This document shows, piece after piece, positions 24,021-37,098 of a stretch of 64,000 nucleotides of DNA. The first letter of the stretch is position 1; the number at the start of each line of letters is the position of its first letter. Source of the stretch: Tetradesmus obliquus. Its lineage: Eukaryota; Chlorophyta; Chlorophyceae; Sphaeropleales; Scenedesmaceae. Below the pieces are notes generated by a model, which made no database searches, was not told the DNA's origin, and saw nothing but the letters and a program-made list of their open reading frames with translations. The stretch covers positions 3,215,501 through 3,279,500 of the forward strand of contig CP126194.1 in the NCBI GenBank assembly GCA_030272155.1. Direction: 5' to 3'. A program made the position numbers and the translations under genes.

Positions 24021-24643
24021 CATCAGCTTGCAGGCCTATGCTTTCCGCTAGGCTCAGGTTGCAAGAAGTGACCTGCACCGCATGCAAGGCTGCGGTTGTG
24101 TGGTTGTGCGGTTGCTGTGTGCGGCACTCAAGACACTGCATGCAAACAGCAACCGTGCAATGACTGTTGCTGCATGCCATGGTACGACAACAGCCAGCTG
24201 ATTGAGCTGCCTGTGGCGCCTCACCGGGGTGCCCTCAGAAGCTTCTGCACCTCAAAGTTTCTCTGGTCTGCCTCAGCTTCATCAAGCACCACCACGCCAA
24301 CAGGACCCTTGGCAGCAGCAGCAGCTGCTCCTGCTGCTGGCTTGCTAGCTGCTTCTGATGGGGCAGCAGCTGCTGCCCCTGCCTGCTGTGCTGATGAAAG
24401 TTCAGCACTGCCGTTGTCTGCTGTTGCTGAGCCTGCGGCTGCAGCTAGATTGCTGCTGGAGCCTTTCCTGCGTTTCTGCTTGCCGGAGCTGGAGGTGCCT
24501 GCTGGGACTTGTTCGGCATCATCTACTGCTGCTGCAGCAGCGTCACTTGCTGCTGCTGCTCGTCGCTTCTTCTCGGCCCGCTCCTTTGCAGGCTTGACAA
24601 TCAGCGCATCTATTGGGTTGACGTCCTCCTCGACATCTGACAT
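21981..24643 (-). CDS. CCHC zinc-knuckle protein, AIR/ZCCHC7-like
   Basis: Four exons (24643-24225, 23976-23828, 23366-23222, 22710-21981) join in phase to 480 residues. The N-terminal third is acidic, then Lys/Arg and Ala-rich. Zinc knuckles follow: CWRCGKRGHLAKDC, CYYCAQYGHEPFSC, CFRCGEPGHMTKDC, a truncated CLRCGRAEC, CFVCGQRGHLSC (missing the spacing of a full knuckle) and CWNCGGSHWAEAC. The PRYFDD lead-in and the DLDQVRCFVCGQRGHL block are like yeast Air1/2 and animal ZCCHC7, zinc-knuckle RNA-binding subunits of the nuclear TRAMP poly(A) polymerase complex that feeds RNA to the exosome. The last about 180 residues are Gln/Tyr/Arg/Gly-rich, a prion-like RNA-binding tail ending in RGG-like residues. 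AIR identity is an inference from knuckle order; a splicing or CNBP-type knuckle protein is the alternative. Confidence 0.8.
22660..22955 (-). repeat. Three tandem copies of the 5' edge of zinc-knuckle exon 4
   Basis: The sense segment CCAGGTTTGAGGGCGG and the codons for CSQDYFVADL recur with acceptors at 22711 (used), 22840 and 22945. Copies 2 and 3 lie inside intron 3, 129 and 234 bp upstream of the real acceptor. Both distances are multiples of three, but an in-frame TGA between copies 2 and 1 blocks simple read-through. Confidence 0.85.
23320..23545 (-). repeat. Two tandem copies of the 5' edge of zinc-knuckle exon 3
   Basis: The segment encoding LCFRCGE and its CCCGCAG acceptor occurs at 23367 (used) and again at 23509 in intron 2. 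The upstream copy keeps the CFRCGE codons and the His-Met of the knuckle but loses the reading relationship (offset 142 bp). Confidence 0.8.
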
Positions 24644-24834
24644 GCTTCAGTCAGCTTGATCCCGAGGCAGTGGTGTTTGATGACGGCAGGCAGAACAGCA
24701 CCTGGTGCCCACGTAGTGAACAAACTGAATATAGACCTAGGAGGGACTTTCGATAAATGGTTTGGCGCTGATGGCAGGAGATCCTTGAAGTGTCATCCAG
24801 CACCAGGAACCACCAGGGTTGTTTGCCAACTGGG

Positions 24835-24860
24835 CTGCTGAAATCCTAGGATTTCAGCAG
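24835..24860. repeat. 26-bp perfect palindrome
   Basis: The half-site CTGCTGAAATCCT is followed at once by its exact reverse complement. The outer flanks GGG and CCC extend the symmetry if a two-base offset is allowed. It lies about 190 bp upstream of the zinc-knuckle gene's start codon. Confidence 0.9.
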
Positions 24861-25519
24861 TAGCCCTGGACGACACTGAAACACAAACATATACCCTCAA
24901 CCCAACCTATTTCTTTGCTTTTCTTAGATAGTTACCTGTAGGGGCCAGCTGCACCACATACCTCTCCTGAATCACAGCCTGGTGCTGGTGTCAGGCTAGT
25001 AGTGCTCACACAGGCAACATGAACTCAGCAGCACTAAGTGGGAGCATTACTCTGATTTGGAATCGTTTTTGAGCCAAACAAGTGCTGCTTCACCGTTTGG
25101 CCCACACCCTGTAAATCTGTTCATAGGACAGGCCCGGAGGGGTACCGTAATTGCTCTAAGTGATTGGGTCTCTAAATATTGGTCATAGCCCCTTCAAAAA
25201 GAGCACTATTTTCTTTATTTTCGAAATATTGGCTCGCGGTGACACCCAGTATTATTGGTGAGCACTGAAAATTGGTGCTGGCCTGCTCAGCTTTCGTTAT
25301 TTCCTGCTTGAACTCCTGTTTGTAGCATCAAAATGAAGCACAAAAGCAAGTTACACCACCACAAGGCGCTGCTGTGCTGCTATCACAGCTTCAAAGCCTC
25401 TCCCTGCTGTGCTGCAGTGCATGTCACACTGTCACTCGTTTCTTGATGATTGGCCACGCTCGAGTGCCAAGCATTTCTGATTATTCTAATTTTCGTGTTT
25501 TGCAGGTTCCTATGTATTT

Positions 25520-25547
25520 TAATTGCGCCAAACACTTAGCGCAATTA
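25520..25547. repeat. Inverted repeat, 9-bp stem
   Basis: TAATTGCGC and GCGCAATTA flank a 10-nt loop, in AT-rich intergenic DNA between two divergent genes. Confidence 0.85.
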
Positions 25548-25983
25548 CGGTAATTCAACTGTGCTTAGCACTGCTAGTCGAAGTCATCACTGCAACATCT
25601 TTGATAAGTGCGCAGTCGCTGGGTGTGATCGAAGTACATTCTGCTTTTCATGTTTATAAATGAGACCGAGCCAACTTTTCGCCGAGTCCGCCTGGGCACA
25701 AGTCACCTGGCCTGATGACGTTGTAGCCGGCCTTCAATGTCGCAACCTGGTGAGCCTGAGTGATGTGTCGATAAAATAAATGTGCAAAATGGTTCTTACA
25801 ATTCAACAGCATAAACAACAGCCCAGCCTACGTACCTTGGGTTTTGGAGGCGGGAACTTTCAAATTAAATCAATTTGTTGTCATCCAGCTCTGCACTCAT
25901 GCGCACGAGTCACGCTCTGCAGAGAGTTTGGTGAAGGTGGAGGCCCTCAACTCGCACCATATGGTCTGAACGCTCCTGCAGCC

Positions 25984-28923
25984 ATGGGGGAACTGCTAGG
26001 AGTGGTGGATGTAGCCGCTCTGCGGCCTGCAGACCGCGGAAGCATCGAAACATATCTAGAAGTGGCTTTTAAGCATTTTGGAGCGTCAAACAGGCGCTGT
26101 ACCTTTCGGCTCATCGACACAGATCATGAGGGACCGCTACTGGACAGGCTGCAGCACCTGGGTTGCAGAGAGTACCTGGACGCCATCCGGAAGCAAAAGG
26201 GCCCTAGCTACGTCCCTGGTGTCGCCAGCAGGATGCGGGCGCTCTACACCCTCAGCAGGAGCAATGCCTTGCAGGTGCTGCTGGCCGCAAAGGAAAGCAC
26301 AGGTGGGTGCCTGCAGCAGCATCATGCAGCACCAGCAGCAGCACAAGTCGTGGACACCAGGTCCACCTCCTATCAACACGCAATGAACGCTGCGTTGTCT
26401 ACTGTGCAGGCCAATCCAAGCTATGGAATGTCAGCCAAGCCATCAGCACCGACATGCTGCAGCAGCTGGGGGCGAGCGAAAAAGACGATGACACAGCATC
26501 GCCGTGCGTCGCGCTGCTGCTGCGGCTGCCCAAGACAGCAGACCAGGTGCCAGCATTCTTGCAGCAGCACGGTGCAGGTGAGCTGCTGGCGCAGCTGCCA
26601 GGGTCAGCGTATGCACAGGGTGATGAGCGCAGGCAGACAGCTACAATCAACAAGCACTGCACTGCAGCTGACACATGCACTCAATTGCAGCAACCTGGGC
26701 TAAGCATGTCGAACCTCATATCGATCCTGACAAGGCTGTGACAATACTCAACAGTGTTGACACCATTGGAGCAGGCATGTCTGCGCATGCAAGCAAGCAG
26801 CACACCTAAGAACACCCGTGCTTAGCCTCCAACCTTGCCTCAAAGTTCACAGCCTCATTGGTCACAACTGCACCTGCTGCTGCTTCTGCTGCTGCTTCTG
26901 CTGCTTGTGCTGCTGCTGTAACTTCCCCATACGCCCCAACCGCCCTCCAGCAGTTGCAGACGAGCCGCTGCTGCTGCCAGACGCGTCAGTGGACAAGCCG
27001 GGCTTCCAGGCTGCGCTGAAAGCACGGCTGCGGCTGCTGCTGGATGGCTGGCTGGCCAGCCTCAGGGAGCAGGGCATCAGGCTGCTGCTGCTGGCATTAG
27101 GTGAGCATGTTTTGTTAGGGGATATTTGCCGACTGGCTTTCACTGCTTCATCAACAGTTGCGATCGTTTGCTTGCTGTTAGTACTGTTACGCAACTGGCA
27201 CTAGGTGAGCATACCTTTAGCATAATCTGTACCTGCCATGTTTGCTGCTGTGGCCATGCCATTACTGCACTTGAACGCAGAAGGGCAAGATGTTGGGAGT
27301 CGGGGCTCTGTTGAAAATTTTTTTTGCGGTCGCAGCTGAGTTGCATGCAATCACAGTAGTGCAACCACCCGTAACAAGCACACTGTCTGCAGCCACTCTC
27401 CAGCACACCTATTCGTGCCAGGTGCTGCACCCTCCTCCTTGCTGTCGCAAGCTGTGACATGGCTGCAGCGATCATGCTTTGCTCAGCATTGTGCAGCTCT
27501 CACACCGGCACACCTGCCCTTGCCTGCCGCAGCATGTTGGTGCATTCCTGCCTCACCTGCCGATGTCTACTACGAGCCTGCAGCACGCCCCCACACACGT
27601 TATATACGCAGCCAGTCACCAACGCGCCTGCCGTCATGTGCTTTGCTGCCCACCATTCCGCCATTCCCGCCCGCCGCAGGCTACGGCAAGGCTGCAGCCA
27701 CCCCCCTTGCACAACAACCTTGGTCACTAATGCACCTGCCCTCACATGCTCTGCTGCAACCCCACCCGCCTGCCTCACTTGCCGCAGGCTCTGATGAGGC
27801 TGTAGCCACGCCCCAATGCGCAATGTTCCACCACTCACCAAAGCATTTGCTGCTGCACGCCGACCCGCCTTTTCTGCCTGCCGCAGGCTATGATGAGGCT
27901 GTAGCCACGCCACCGGAGCGCCTGCTAGCCCTCGGTCTGCAGGAGCTGCTGCTGCTGCACTGCCCCCTCGGCAGCAGCGTGGTCCCCATTGCTGTGGATG
28001 AGGATGATGCAAGCGACACGCAGCTTGACACACGCTGGCCCAAGAGCACACTGCAGCTGGTGCTGGCGGGCCAGCCGCTCAGACGCGTGAAGGAAATCAA
28101 GACCGCCCTGGCGGGTGAGATCCAATTCTTTTGGACTAGCGCAAGCTTTGTATGGCATGAGTGCGCTTTGCAGACGCTGCTTGCAACAGCAAACTGCTCA
28201 GGCAGCTGTGTGGAAGGGGCTTGTTCCAGAAAGGAGTGGGCAGCCGCCATTCAGCATAAATCGAGGCCAAGCAGGGCCTGGCGGGTGAGATGTGCCAAGA
28301 TGCATGTATGCAGACAGGGACAGTGTGTAGACAATGACGGCGATATGTGGGTGAGTGGGTTGCGAAGGCAGCAGGGCCCCGGGTGTAGCAGGAGCAGTCT
28401 TGCACGGCACCGCAGGCAGGCTAGTGATCAGCAGCTTCTGCTGACGATGTGTGCCTAGGGCAGGCGGGTGCGCCCCCTGCTGCAGTTGATGCCTTGGCTC
28501 CCGCTCATTTTCCCCTGGCGCTGCTGCTGCGTTGGTGTGTGCAGTTAACAAGTTTTCCGAAGACGGGGCAGCAGCTAGGGCCAAGCAGTGGCTCGCCACG
28601 CAGCTCGCCTACACACAGGGCAGGACAGCACCTGCTGCGCGGCCTGGCCAGGTAGCGGCAACCACTGCTGCTGCTGCTGCTGACGCTGGCTGCAGCACTG
28701 GCGCCCGTGCAGGAGCCCAGCAGCAGCAGCTGATGCGGCGGCCGCTGCAGCCGCAGCAGCAGCAGCAGCCGCAGCTGTCTCACCAGCCTGCAAACTCCGG
28801 CTCAGTGGGCTGCAGCATGCGCTCCGGATCGCGAGCAGCAGGCAAAGGCAGCGGCGGCACGGGCACAGTCGGCCACAACCGCTTGATCGCTCCTCTGGCT
28901 AGCAGCGACCAGCAGCAGCCGCC

Positions 28924-28972
<49 letters not shown>

Positions 28973-30133
28973 GATAGCAGCCGGTTCGGCGGGGCAGGCG
29001 GCAGCGTCCGCAGGAGCGGGTCTGTTATTGGCGGTCAGCAGCAGCAGATGCAGAAGCCGAGTGGGGTCCCTACAGGGCTTGCTAGGACTGGCTCTGCCGC
29101 TGGTGGCCAGGCTGCAGCAGCAGGAAGGGCACGCACAAGCTCTCAAATGGGCCCTGCTGCTGCTGCTGGTGGTGGTGGGCTGGGGCTGGCAGCAGCAGCA
29201 GGAGGTGCCTCGCAGGAGTGTGGCATGACAGCAAGCAGCGGCAGGCTGCTGGCCGACACTGCCAGCCCAGATGCGAAGCAGGATCAGGACCAGCAGCAGC
29301 GGCTGCTGCTGCTGCCACATCACACAGAGGCTGAGGCAGCGGCAGCAGCAGCAGAGGGAGGTGAAGGCTGCAGCATGGGTGGCAGCCCAGGCCTGCAGGG
29401 CAGCGCACCAATGACAGCCACCGGCACAAACGAGGAGACTGCGGCAGCAGCAGCAGCAGCAGCGCCGCATCAACGTGGTGCAGCGAAAAAGGCTGCTGCT
29501 GCTGCTGAGCCGGCCATGGGCGAGGCAGCCGGCTGCCTTGCAGAAGAGAACTTGCAAGGCAGGGAGGCTGCTGAAGTGGCAGTGGCAGCGGTGCGGCAGC
29601 AGCTGGCAGTGCTGCAGGCTGGCAGGCCGCAGCAGCAGCAGCCGCAGGATGATGCAGAGATGAGCTTGGCTGATGTGGCGAGGCTGGAGCAGGAGCTGCA
29701 CAGGTGAGGGGTAGCAGCTGCATGTTGGGTGGGTGGGCTGGGTGTGTTGCTGACAGGAAGGCGCTGCTTGTTTTTGTTGCAATGTCCATGTGCGTTGTGG
29801 GAGCAGCTTGAATTGTGACACATGTGTGGGAGTCATCGTTAAGCTGCACTGCCCAGGCATGGTACTTCCTAGGTGAAGTTCTGGGGTGATGCATGCACCG
29901 TTATAGGTGCACCGTTGTAGGCTTACAGTTCGCGACACTCACAACAAATGCGTAATGCCTTGTGCGCTGCCCTGACGCTATTCCGCAACTGCAGCTTGGC
30001 GGACGCTGCTGCGCGCGCCGTGATGCAGAGCTTCCCGCAGCAGCAGCAGTGGCGCGAGTGGCCGTACGGCATGTCTGCTGCTGCCAAGGAGGCAGTGCTG
30101 TATGCCAAGGGCGAGCTGGAGAGGTGGGTGGCC

Positions 30134-30167
<34 letters not shown>

Positions 30168-33100
30168 AGCGGTCTCAACAAGGTGCAATTGACAGCAGTC
30201 ACATGTTGATGCCCCACCTTTATGCCCCTCAAGCGGCCTATACAGCATGACTCAGTGCACGCTCCACACTCCAGTCGGCACGCATGCCTGCAACAATGCT
30301 CACACACCAACCACGCACTATACTCAGCTTGAAAGCTGCTGTAACTGCTGCTGCTCTGCAGGCTGCCTGATGACGCGCTGAAGCAGCTGGCGCACACCAA
30401 GTTCAGGCTGGGCAACCAAGCCAGCAGCGCAGAGGAGGAGGAGCAGGCTGCAGCTGCAAAGAACGCTGAGGAGAGGGCAGTGCAGGAGCAGGCAGAGGCT
30501 CTGTCGCTGGACGCAGCAGACGCCAGGCGGGCACGTGTCGTGCACAGCCTGCTGGTGATCACGGTGAGCAGCAGCAGCAGCAGTAGCAGCGGCAGCAGCA
30601 GCACCAGCGGCAGCAGCAGCACCAGCGGCAGCAGCAGCAGCAGCGGCAGCGGCTTTGTTGGATGCCTGGTTTTGCGTCTGTTGTGTTCTTGCTCCCGGCA
30701 GCACACGTTGCTTGTTGCTTGAACAGCATGCAGGCAGCAGCACACAATCGCAGCTCAGCGTGGCTGCCATCTATCTGGCACAACAACGTTGCTGTCTCCG
30801 CGCGCCTCTGCATGCACCTCACACTGTGCTGTCCCTTCTTCTCCTGCTGCTGCTGTTGTCGCCTCTCCGCTTGCTGCAGCGCTACGAGGACTTTGTTGCG
30901 CCCGCGCAGGGCCTCAAGGCAGTGGCCGCTGACGTGCCCCGCTTCCCGCTGCATGTGCTGACGCCCATGTTCTGGCTGCTGTTCAGCATGCACAGCGTGC
31001 TACACGGCGGTGAGTGCAGCCCGGGACAGCAGCAGCCTAGGGCGTGACGCTGTTGGCAAAGTGCTTTGGTATTGCACTCCTCGAACAGCGTGTATGTGTG
31101 TATGTGTGCGGATGTCTTCAGTCTGGGTGCATCGAAGCGCAGCTGTTGCTGACCCGGCACCAGCATATGCCTGCAGCATGCACCATGGACAGGCACCACC
31201 TAGCAGATGTGTGTTGTCATCACCATGTGCTTCTTGACATGCCGGTGCCTGTGGTGCTTGCATCTGGCTGCACCTCCCTTACAGCAGCTGTCAACTTCTT
31301 GGTGGTGCTTACTCTGCAAGCGTACGTCCAAACTTGTCCCCTGCTGACGACGCTGCTCTGTACTGCTGCACGTGTGCTCTGCTGGACGTGTGCTTTGCCG
31401 CTGCCGCTGCTCTCTTGCCAGACCACCCGCTGCAGCAGCTGTCGCCGCCAGATCTGGCTGACAGTCAGCCCGCCTGGGGGCCCGCCTGCACTGGGTGTCG
31501 CTTGAAATGCGTGTGGACCGCTTCAGCACGCTTCTTACCTGGTGCCGCCGCTGCTGCTGCTGCTGCCGCTGCCGCAGACTTCTGCTAAGCCACCTGCCCG
31601 ACCACTCCACTTTTGTGCTGACGGCGCTGTTCTTCGCTGTTTTGCCGCCGCCCTTCTATCTGCTCCAGACCACCCGCTGCAGCAGAAGCCGCCGCCAGAT
31701 TTGGCTGATGACTCAGCCCGCCTGGGGGCCCGGCTGCACTGGGTGCCTTTGGAAATGCGGGTGGACGGCTTTGCCAGGCTGCTGACCATGGGGCAGGGCA
31801 ACTGGCAGGGCAAGGTGGAGAGGCTACTCAAGCAGCAGCAGCAGCAGCAACAGCAGAAGCAGGGTGATGCACATGCACATGCACGGCAGCAGGGTGGGGA
31901 AGGAGAGCAGCAGGGTGATGAAGAGCAGCAGGCGTTGATGACTCTGCTGCAGCAGCAGCGCCTTGGCACACAGCAGCTGCTGGGTGTCTTCAGCAGCACG
32001 GAGGAGTGGCTGGCCCGTGAGGTGCTGCCTGGCCTGGAGCGGCATGGCTGGCTGGGCGGGCTGGGCCTGCTGCTGAGCAAGTACTGCGCGGCTGCTGCAC
32101 ACAAGCGCCAGGAGGTGCGGCCTGGTAGTGCCTTGTTGTGTGACAGTGGCTGCTCTATGTGCACAGCTTCGACCGCTCATCCGCCGCATGCTGTGCTGCA
32201 GGCTGCTGATGTTGGGGATTAGGCCATGCCTGCCTGCTGACCCTGCTGCTGCTCTGCTGTCCGCCACACGATTTGCTGTGCCCACCTGACTGGCAGGACT
32301 TCCGCACCACCACCCTGCTGCTGCTCAACACCCTGCTGCTGTGCCTCCCTCCTGGTGCACCTGCAGGGCTCCTTACGCCTGCCTGAATGGCAGGACTTCT
32401 GTACCATGGACATGCTGGCAGCACCCGCTAGACTGGGCTCCATGTGGATGCAGCGCAAGCACACGATAGATGAAACTCTCAAAAAAGTAATGCGCAGGCA
32501 GGAGCGCAAGGCGGCTGCGGCTGCGGGGCTAGTAGGCGTGAAGGAGGGCAGCGGAGAGTCTGGCGCAGAAGAGGCAGCGCGCCGCCAGCAGCAGCAGCAG
32601 CAGCAGCAGCAGAGGCTGGCTGGGCGCAAGCGGGGCAGTGAGGCTGGCGCAGCGAGCGATGAGGATGGCAGTGTGAACAGGTGGGTGCTGGCACTTTTTA
32701 TTTAATTGATTTATTTGTGTTTTTTTGTATTTGTTTCTTCGTGTTTTATCTTTATTATATTATTTAGTATCAACAGCACGGCAGCACAGCACAGCACAGC
32801 AGCACACTGCAGCAATCTGGGTGAGAATGCCACAGCAGGACCGAGCAGTCCTTCTGTACGCATGCAAAAGTGTCACGCGCAGCCACACTATTGGCTTTGC
32901 CTGCCGCTGCTGATTTTCGTTCGTCCGCGGCATTTCATGCAGCATCTTCGCTCGCAGCGCTTGTGTTGCACTGCCAACAACCAACCGCCTGCCGCCTGCT
33001 GCTGTTCGCTCCTGCTCCTGCAGGCAGCCGTCGTCTCCCAACAAGCGCGCCTGCAGCGGCAGCACAGCACCCGCCGCCGCTGCTGCTGCTGCTGCGCGGC

Positions 33101-33333
33101 ACAGGCGCCGGCTAGAGCGCAACCCAATGCTGAAAGGCATGAAGGGCCTGCCCAGCAGCAAGCAGGCGCCGCGCTTGGATGGCGGCTTGGGGCGCGGCAA
33201 GGCCGCAGCAGCAGGCAAGAGCAAGCGGGCAGCAGACAAACAAGAGACTGACGTGGACTCCAAGCAATCCAAGCAGTACCTGTTCGAGCTGCGGCGTCAG
33301 AAGAAGGCTGGAGCAGCAGGTGAGACAGTTACC

Positions 33334-33364
<31 letters not shown>

Positions 33365-33859
33365 GAGCTGGCAGTGTGTGGTTGCTGCTGCTGACAACGC
33401 TGTGCCGTGGGTTGTGGTGTGCAGTGCTAGCTGCTTGTGCTGTGTAGGGAACAGGTCGCCGGCACAGCTAGCAGGCCACGCTTTTGCACGGCTGTGAGCT
33501 GAGTGCTCGTGCAAGGCATGGCAAGTCTTGCTGTGGCTGTGCGGCAAGCTGCACCTGCACCTGCAGACTGCCCACTCTGTTGCACTCAATCGTGTGTGCC
33601 TGCCGCCTGCCCCTCTGTTAACTTCCGCAGCAGCTAAGGGCGCAGCAACTGCTGATGGCACCGCAGCCAAACCAGCAGCAGCAGCCCCAGCAGCAGCCCC
33701 AGCAGCAGCCCCAGCAGCAGCAGCAGCAGCAGCAGCAGCCGCGCCGGCCAATCCCTTCATCCGCAAAAAGCCTGCGCCGCCAGTGCAAGCAGCGCCAGCA
33801 GAGCAGCAGCAGAACGCAGCCGAGTTGCTGACTGAGTTTGGCATTGGTGGAGGCAGCAG

Positions 33860-33903
<44 letters not shown>

Positions 33904-34339
33904 GCGGCGGCCTTCAGGCACATGCTGCAGCAGCTGCAGCAGCACCCCAGGGGCAGTTCACTGTTCCTGGCTTGCTCAACGCATTCCTTGCACCCCCTAA
34001 GCAGCCACAGAGACGGGCGGCAACGGTGTGCGACTTTGGCGCGCTTGGCGCAGCCTCCAGGGCGCCAGCTGCTGCTGAAGCAGCAGCAACACCGGCAGCA
34101 GCTAGCAAGCCAGTTGATGGTAGCACTGCGGCTGCTGCTGCTGATCAGCTGGCTGCTGCTGCTGTTGGTGAAGCACAAGAAGATGCAGCAGCCAGCCCGC
34201 AGCAGCAGCAGCAGCTGCTGCTGCTGCCAGGCATGACTGTGCCTGCCACCCCCTCCAGCGTTGGCCTTGCTGCTGCTGAAGCAGGCACCCTGCCTGAGAC
34301 GCCTGCCGCTGAGCTGGAGGAGCGGGCAGCAGCACAGCA

Positions 34340-34400
<61 letters not shown>

Positions 34401-34482
34401 GCAACAGACAATCTGCGGTCTAAGGTTGCCGCAGCACCTGCAGGCGATGAGGACATGGAGGATGCGGATGCTGCCTTGCCAG

Positions 34483-34524
<42 letters not shown>

Positions 34525-34967
34525 TTGAGACAGAGGAAGGGCAGCAGCAGCAGGAAAACGAGCAGCAGCAGCAGAAGGCAGGCGGCAAGCAGCGCAAGGG
34601 AGCTGCCCCCAAGGGCCGCACTGGCACGAAGCAGGGCCGCGGCAAGCAGCAGCAGCAGCAGGAGCAGCAGGAAGAGGAGGCAGAGGTTGATGCAACACCT
34701 CCAGCAGCAGCAGCAGCAGCAGCTGGTGACATGATGGCCAGCCCACCAGGCAGGTCACCGTTTGGGCAGCAGGCTGTTGATGGGCTGCCACCACTACCAG
34801 CAGCAGCTGCAGCTGCAGCAGAGACGCCGGCGACTCGCAGCACCAGGAGCAAGAAGGGCCAGGCAACACCCGAGGCAGCAGCAGCAGCAGCAGCTGGTGC
34901 TGCTGTTGTTGAGACTCCTGGCAGCAGCAGGCCTGCCACGAGGCACAGCAAGCAGCAGCTGGCCAGC

Positions 34968-35017
<50 letters not shown>

Positions 35018-35171
35018 GCCAACAAGCACCCAGCTGAGGTCCAGGAGCAGGAGGGTTGCTGGGCTGCCAGCAGATGCTGTTGAAGATGCTCCAGAGCCAG
35101 CAGCAGCAGCCGCTGATGCCGTGGCTGCAGAGATCCCAGCAGCAGAGGCAGGCGAACCAGAGCCACCAGCA

Positions 35172-35208
<37 letters not shown>

Positions 35209-35741
35209 CTGGTGGCAGCAACCGCAGCAAGAAGAAGGGTGCAGTCAAGGCAAAGCAGGCTCCCACCAGCAACCCAAGCAGCCCAGCAGGAGCAGACGCA
35301 GCTGAAGCTGCGGCAGTTGCAGCTGCACAGGCAGCTGCCGAGTTGCCGAATGCCGCTGCGCCAGCGGCAGCATCGCCAGCAGCAGCAGCAACGCCCAACA
35401 CTGAGCTGGTCATCAGGACCAGGCACCAGGCAGCACAGGCAGATGCAGCAGCGCCTGCCACAGGCCCCACACCCAAGCGACCAGCTACAGCAGCCAAGAC
35501 GCCAAGGGCAGCAACGGGGGGAAAAACGCCCAAAGCAGCAGCAGCAGAAGCAGCAGCAGCAGCTCCTGCTGCTTCACCCGCAGATGAGCAGCAGTTTGTC
35601 ATCCGGACGCGCAGGCAGTCAGCACAGGAGGAGCCGCCAGCACTAGCTAGCGCTGCAGCAGCAGCCAGCAGCAAGGCTGCAGCAGCAGCAGCAGCCCCAA
35701 AGAGACTGTCTGCAGCAGCGGCAACAAAGTCACCCAAGCTT

Positions 35742-35794
<53 letters not shown>

Positions 35795-37043
35795 CACAGC
35801 TCTGCCCTCACTGACAGCAGAAGAGCAGCCAGCAGTGGTGGCGCAGGACCTACGCCAGCCAGAGCAGCAAGAGCAGGAGGGGGCGGCAGCTGAGGGCACA
35901 CCCAATGCAACAGTAGCAGCAGCAGCAGCAGCAGCAAAGCGGCCCAGATCCGCATCCAAGGCAGCTGCTGCTGCAACAACAGATGCAGCAGCAGCAGATG
36001 TAGGTGCGCCAGCAGACGAGCAGCCAGCCAGGAAGACGCGCAGGCAGATAGCTCAGGAGGAGGAGGAGGCACGCCTGCAGCAGCGGCAGACGCGCAGCAC
36101 AGCAGGCCAGGGCAAGTCTCCTACACAGCAGCAGCAGCAGCAGCTGCCGCAACTGAAGAAGAAGCCAGTGACGCCCAAGCAGATTGGATCTACTGCTGCA
36201 GCAGCAGACATCCTGTCTGGCTCCGTCAGGAGCAGCAGCAGGAGGCAGAAGCAGGGTGAAGTGGCAGCAGATGCTGGCACTCCAGCAGCACCCGAAGCAC
36301 CTGCGGGCCAGGCAGCTGCCGCCTCAGCAAGGCGCTACAGTGGCAGGCGACAGTCAGCAGCACAGCGTGGCGAGCCTGCAGCTGCAGGTGCTGCTGAGCA
36401 GGCTGATGATGTGGCAGCAGCTGGCGATGTGGGAGATGAGGATGATATTGCTGCGGCAGCAGCAGGCGCTGCTGCAGCTGCAGGCGCTGCTGAGGAGGCT
36501 GACGATGTGGCAGCAGCAGCATCAGATGATGATGCGGCAGCGGCAGCAGATGACGCGGCAGCAGCAGCAGATGGTGTGGCAGCAGCTGCAGACGATGTGG
36601 CAGCAGCTGCAGACGATGCGGCACCAGCAGATGATGCTGATGCGGCAGCAGCTGCAGCTGCAGACGATGATGCGGCAGCGGCAGCAGATGACGCGGCAGC
36701 AGCAGCAGCAGATGGTGTGGCAGCAGCTGCAGACGATGCGGCACCAGCAGATGATGCTGATGCGGCAGCTGCAGCAGCTGCAGACGATGCTGCGGCACCA
36801 GCAGCAGATGATGATGCGGCAGCAGCTGCAGATGATGATGCGGTCGCAGCAGCAGCATATGATGATGCGGCAGCAGCTGCAGATGATGTGTCAGCAGCAG
36901 ATGATGATGCCGCTGCAGCAGCAGAAGATGATGCCACAGCAGCAGCAGATGCCGCGGCAGCAGCCGCTGCTGCGCCGTCAGAGCAGGTGGCGCAAGAGCA
37001 GGCTCCTGAGGAAGCAGCAGCTGCTGCTGCTGCAGCCGGCGCT

Positions 37044-37098
<55 letters not shown>

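Larger units (their letters stand above)
24644..25983. other. Divergent intergenic region, 1.34 kb, relatively AT-rich
   Basis: This lies between the starts of the zinc-knuckle gene (-) and the giant gene (+), so it should hold both promoters. It is visibly less GC-rich than the flanking genes and lacks CAG runs between about 24,850 and 25,780. It contains a long perfect palindrome (24835-24860) and a 9-bp-stem hairpin (25520-25547). No credible reading frame is seen; it may include remnants of an old insertion, but no terminal repeats were found. Confidence 0.5.

Noticed and set aside
24656..24841. Small plus-strand frame (61 codons) upstream of the palindrome
   Set aside because: Composition is unremarkable, there is no recognised motif, and it lies in the divergent promoter. 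Treated as chance.
34145..35959. Long minus-strand open frame (about 600 codons, Ala/Ser/Cys-rich) opposite the giant gene
   Set aside because: It is the antisense of CAG/GCA repeats, which are free of stops in most frames. The plus frame has recurring Arg-Ser and Cys motifs and phase-consistent splicing; the minus frame has neither.
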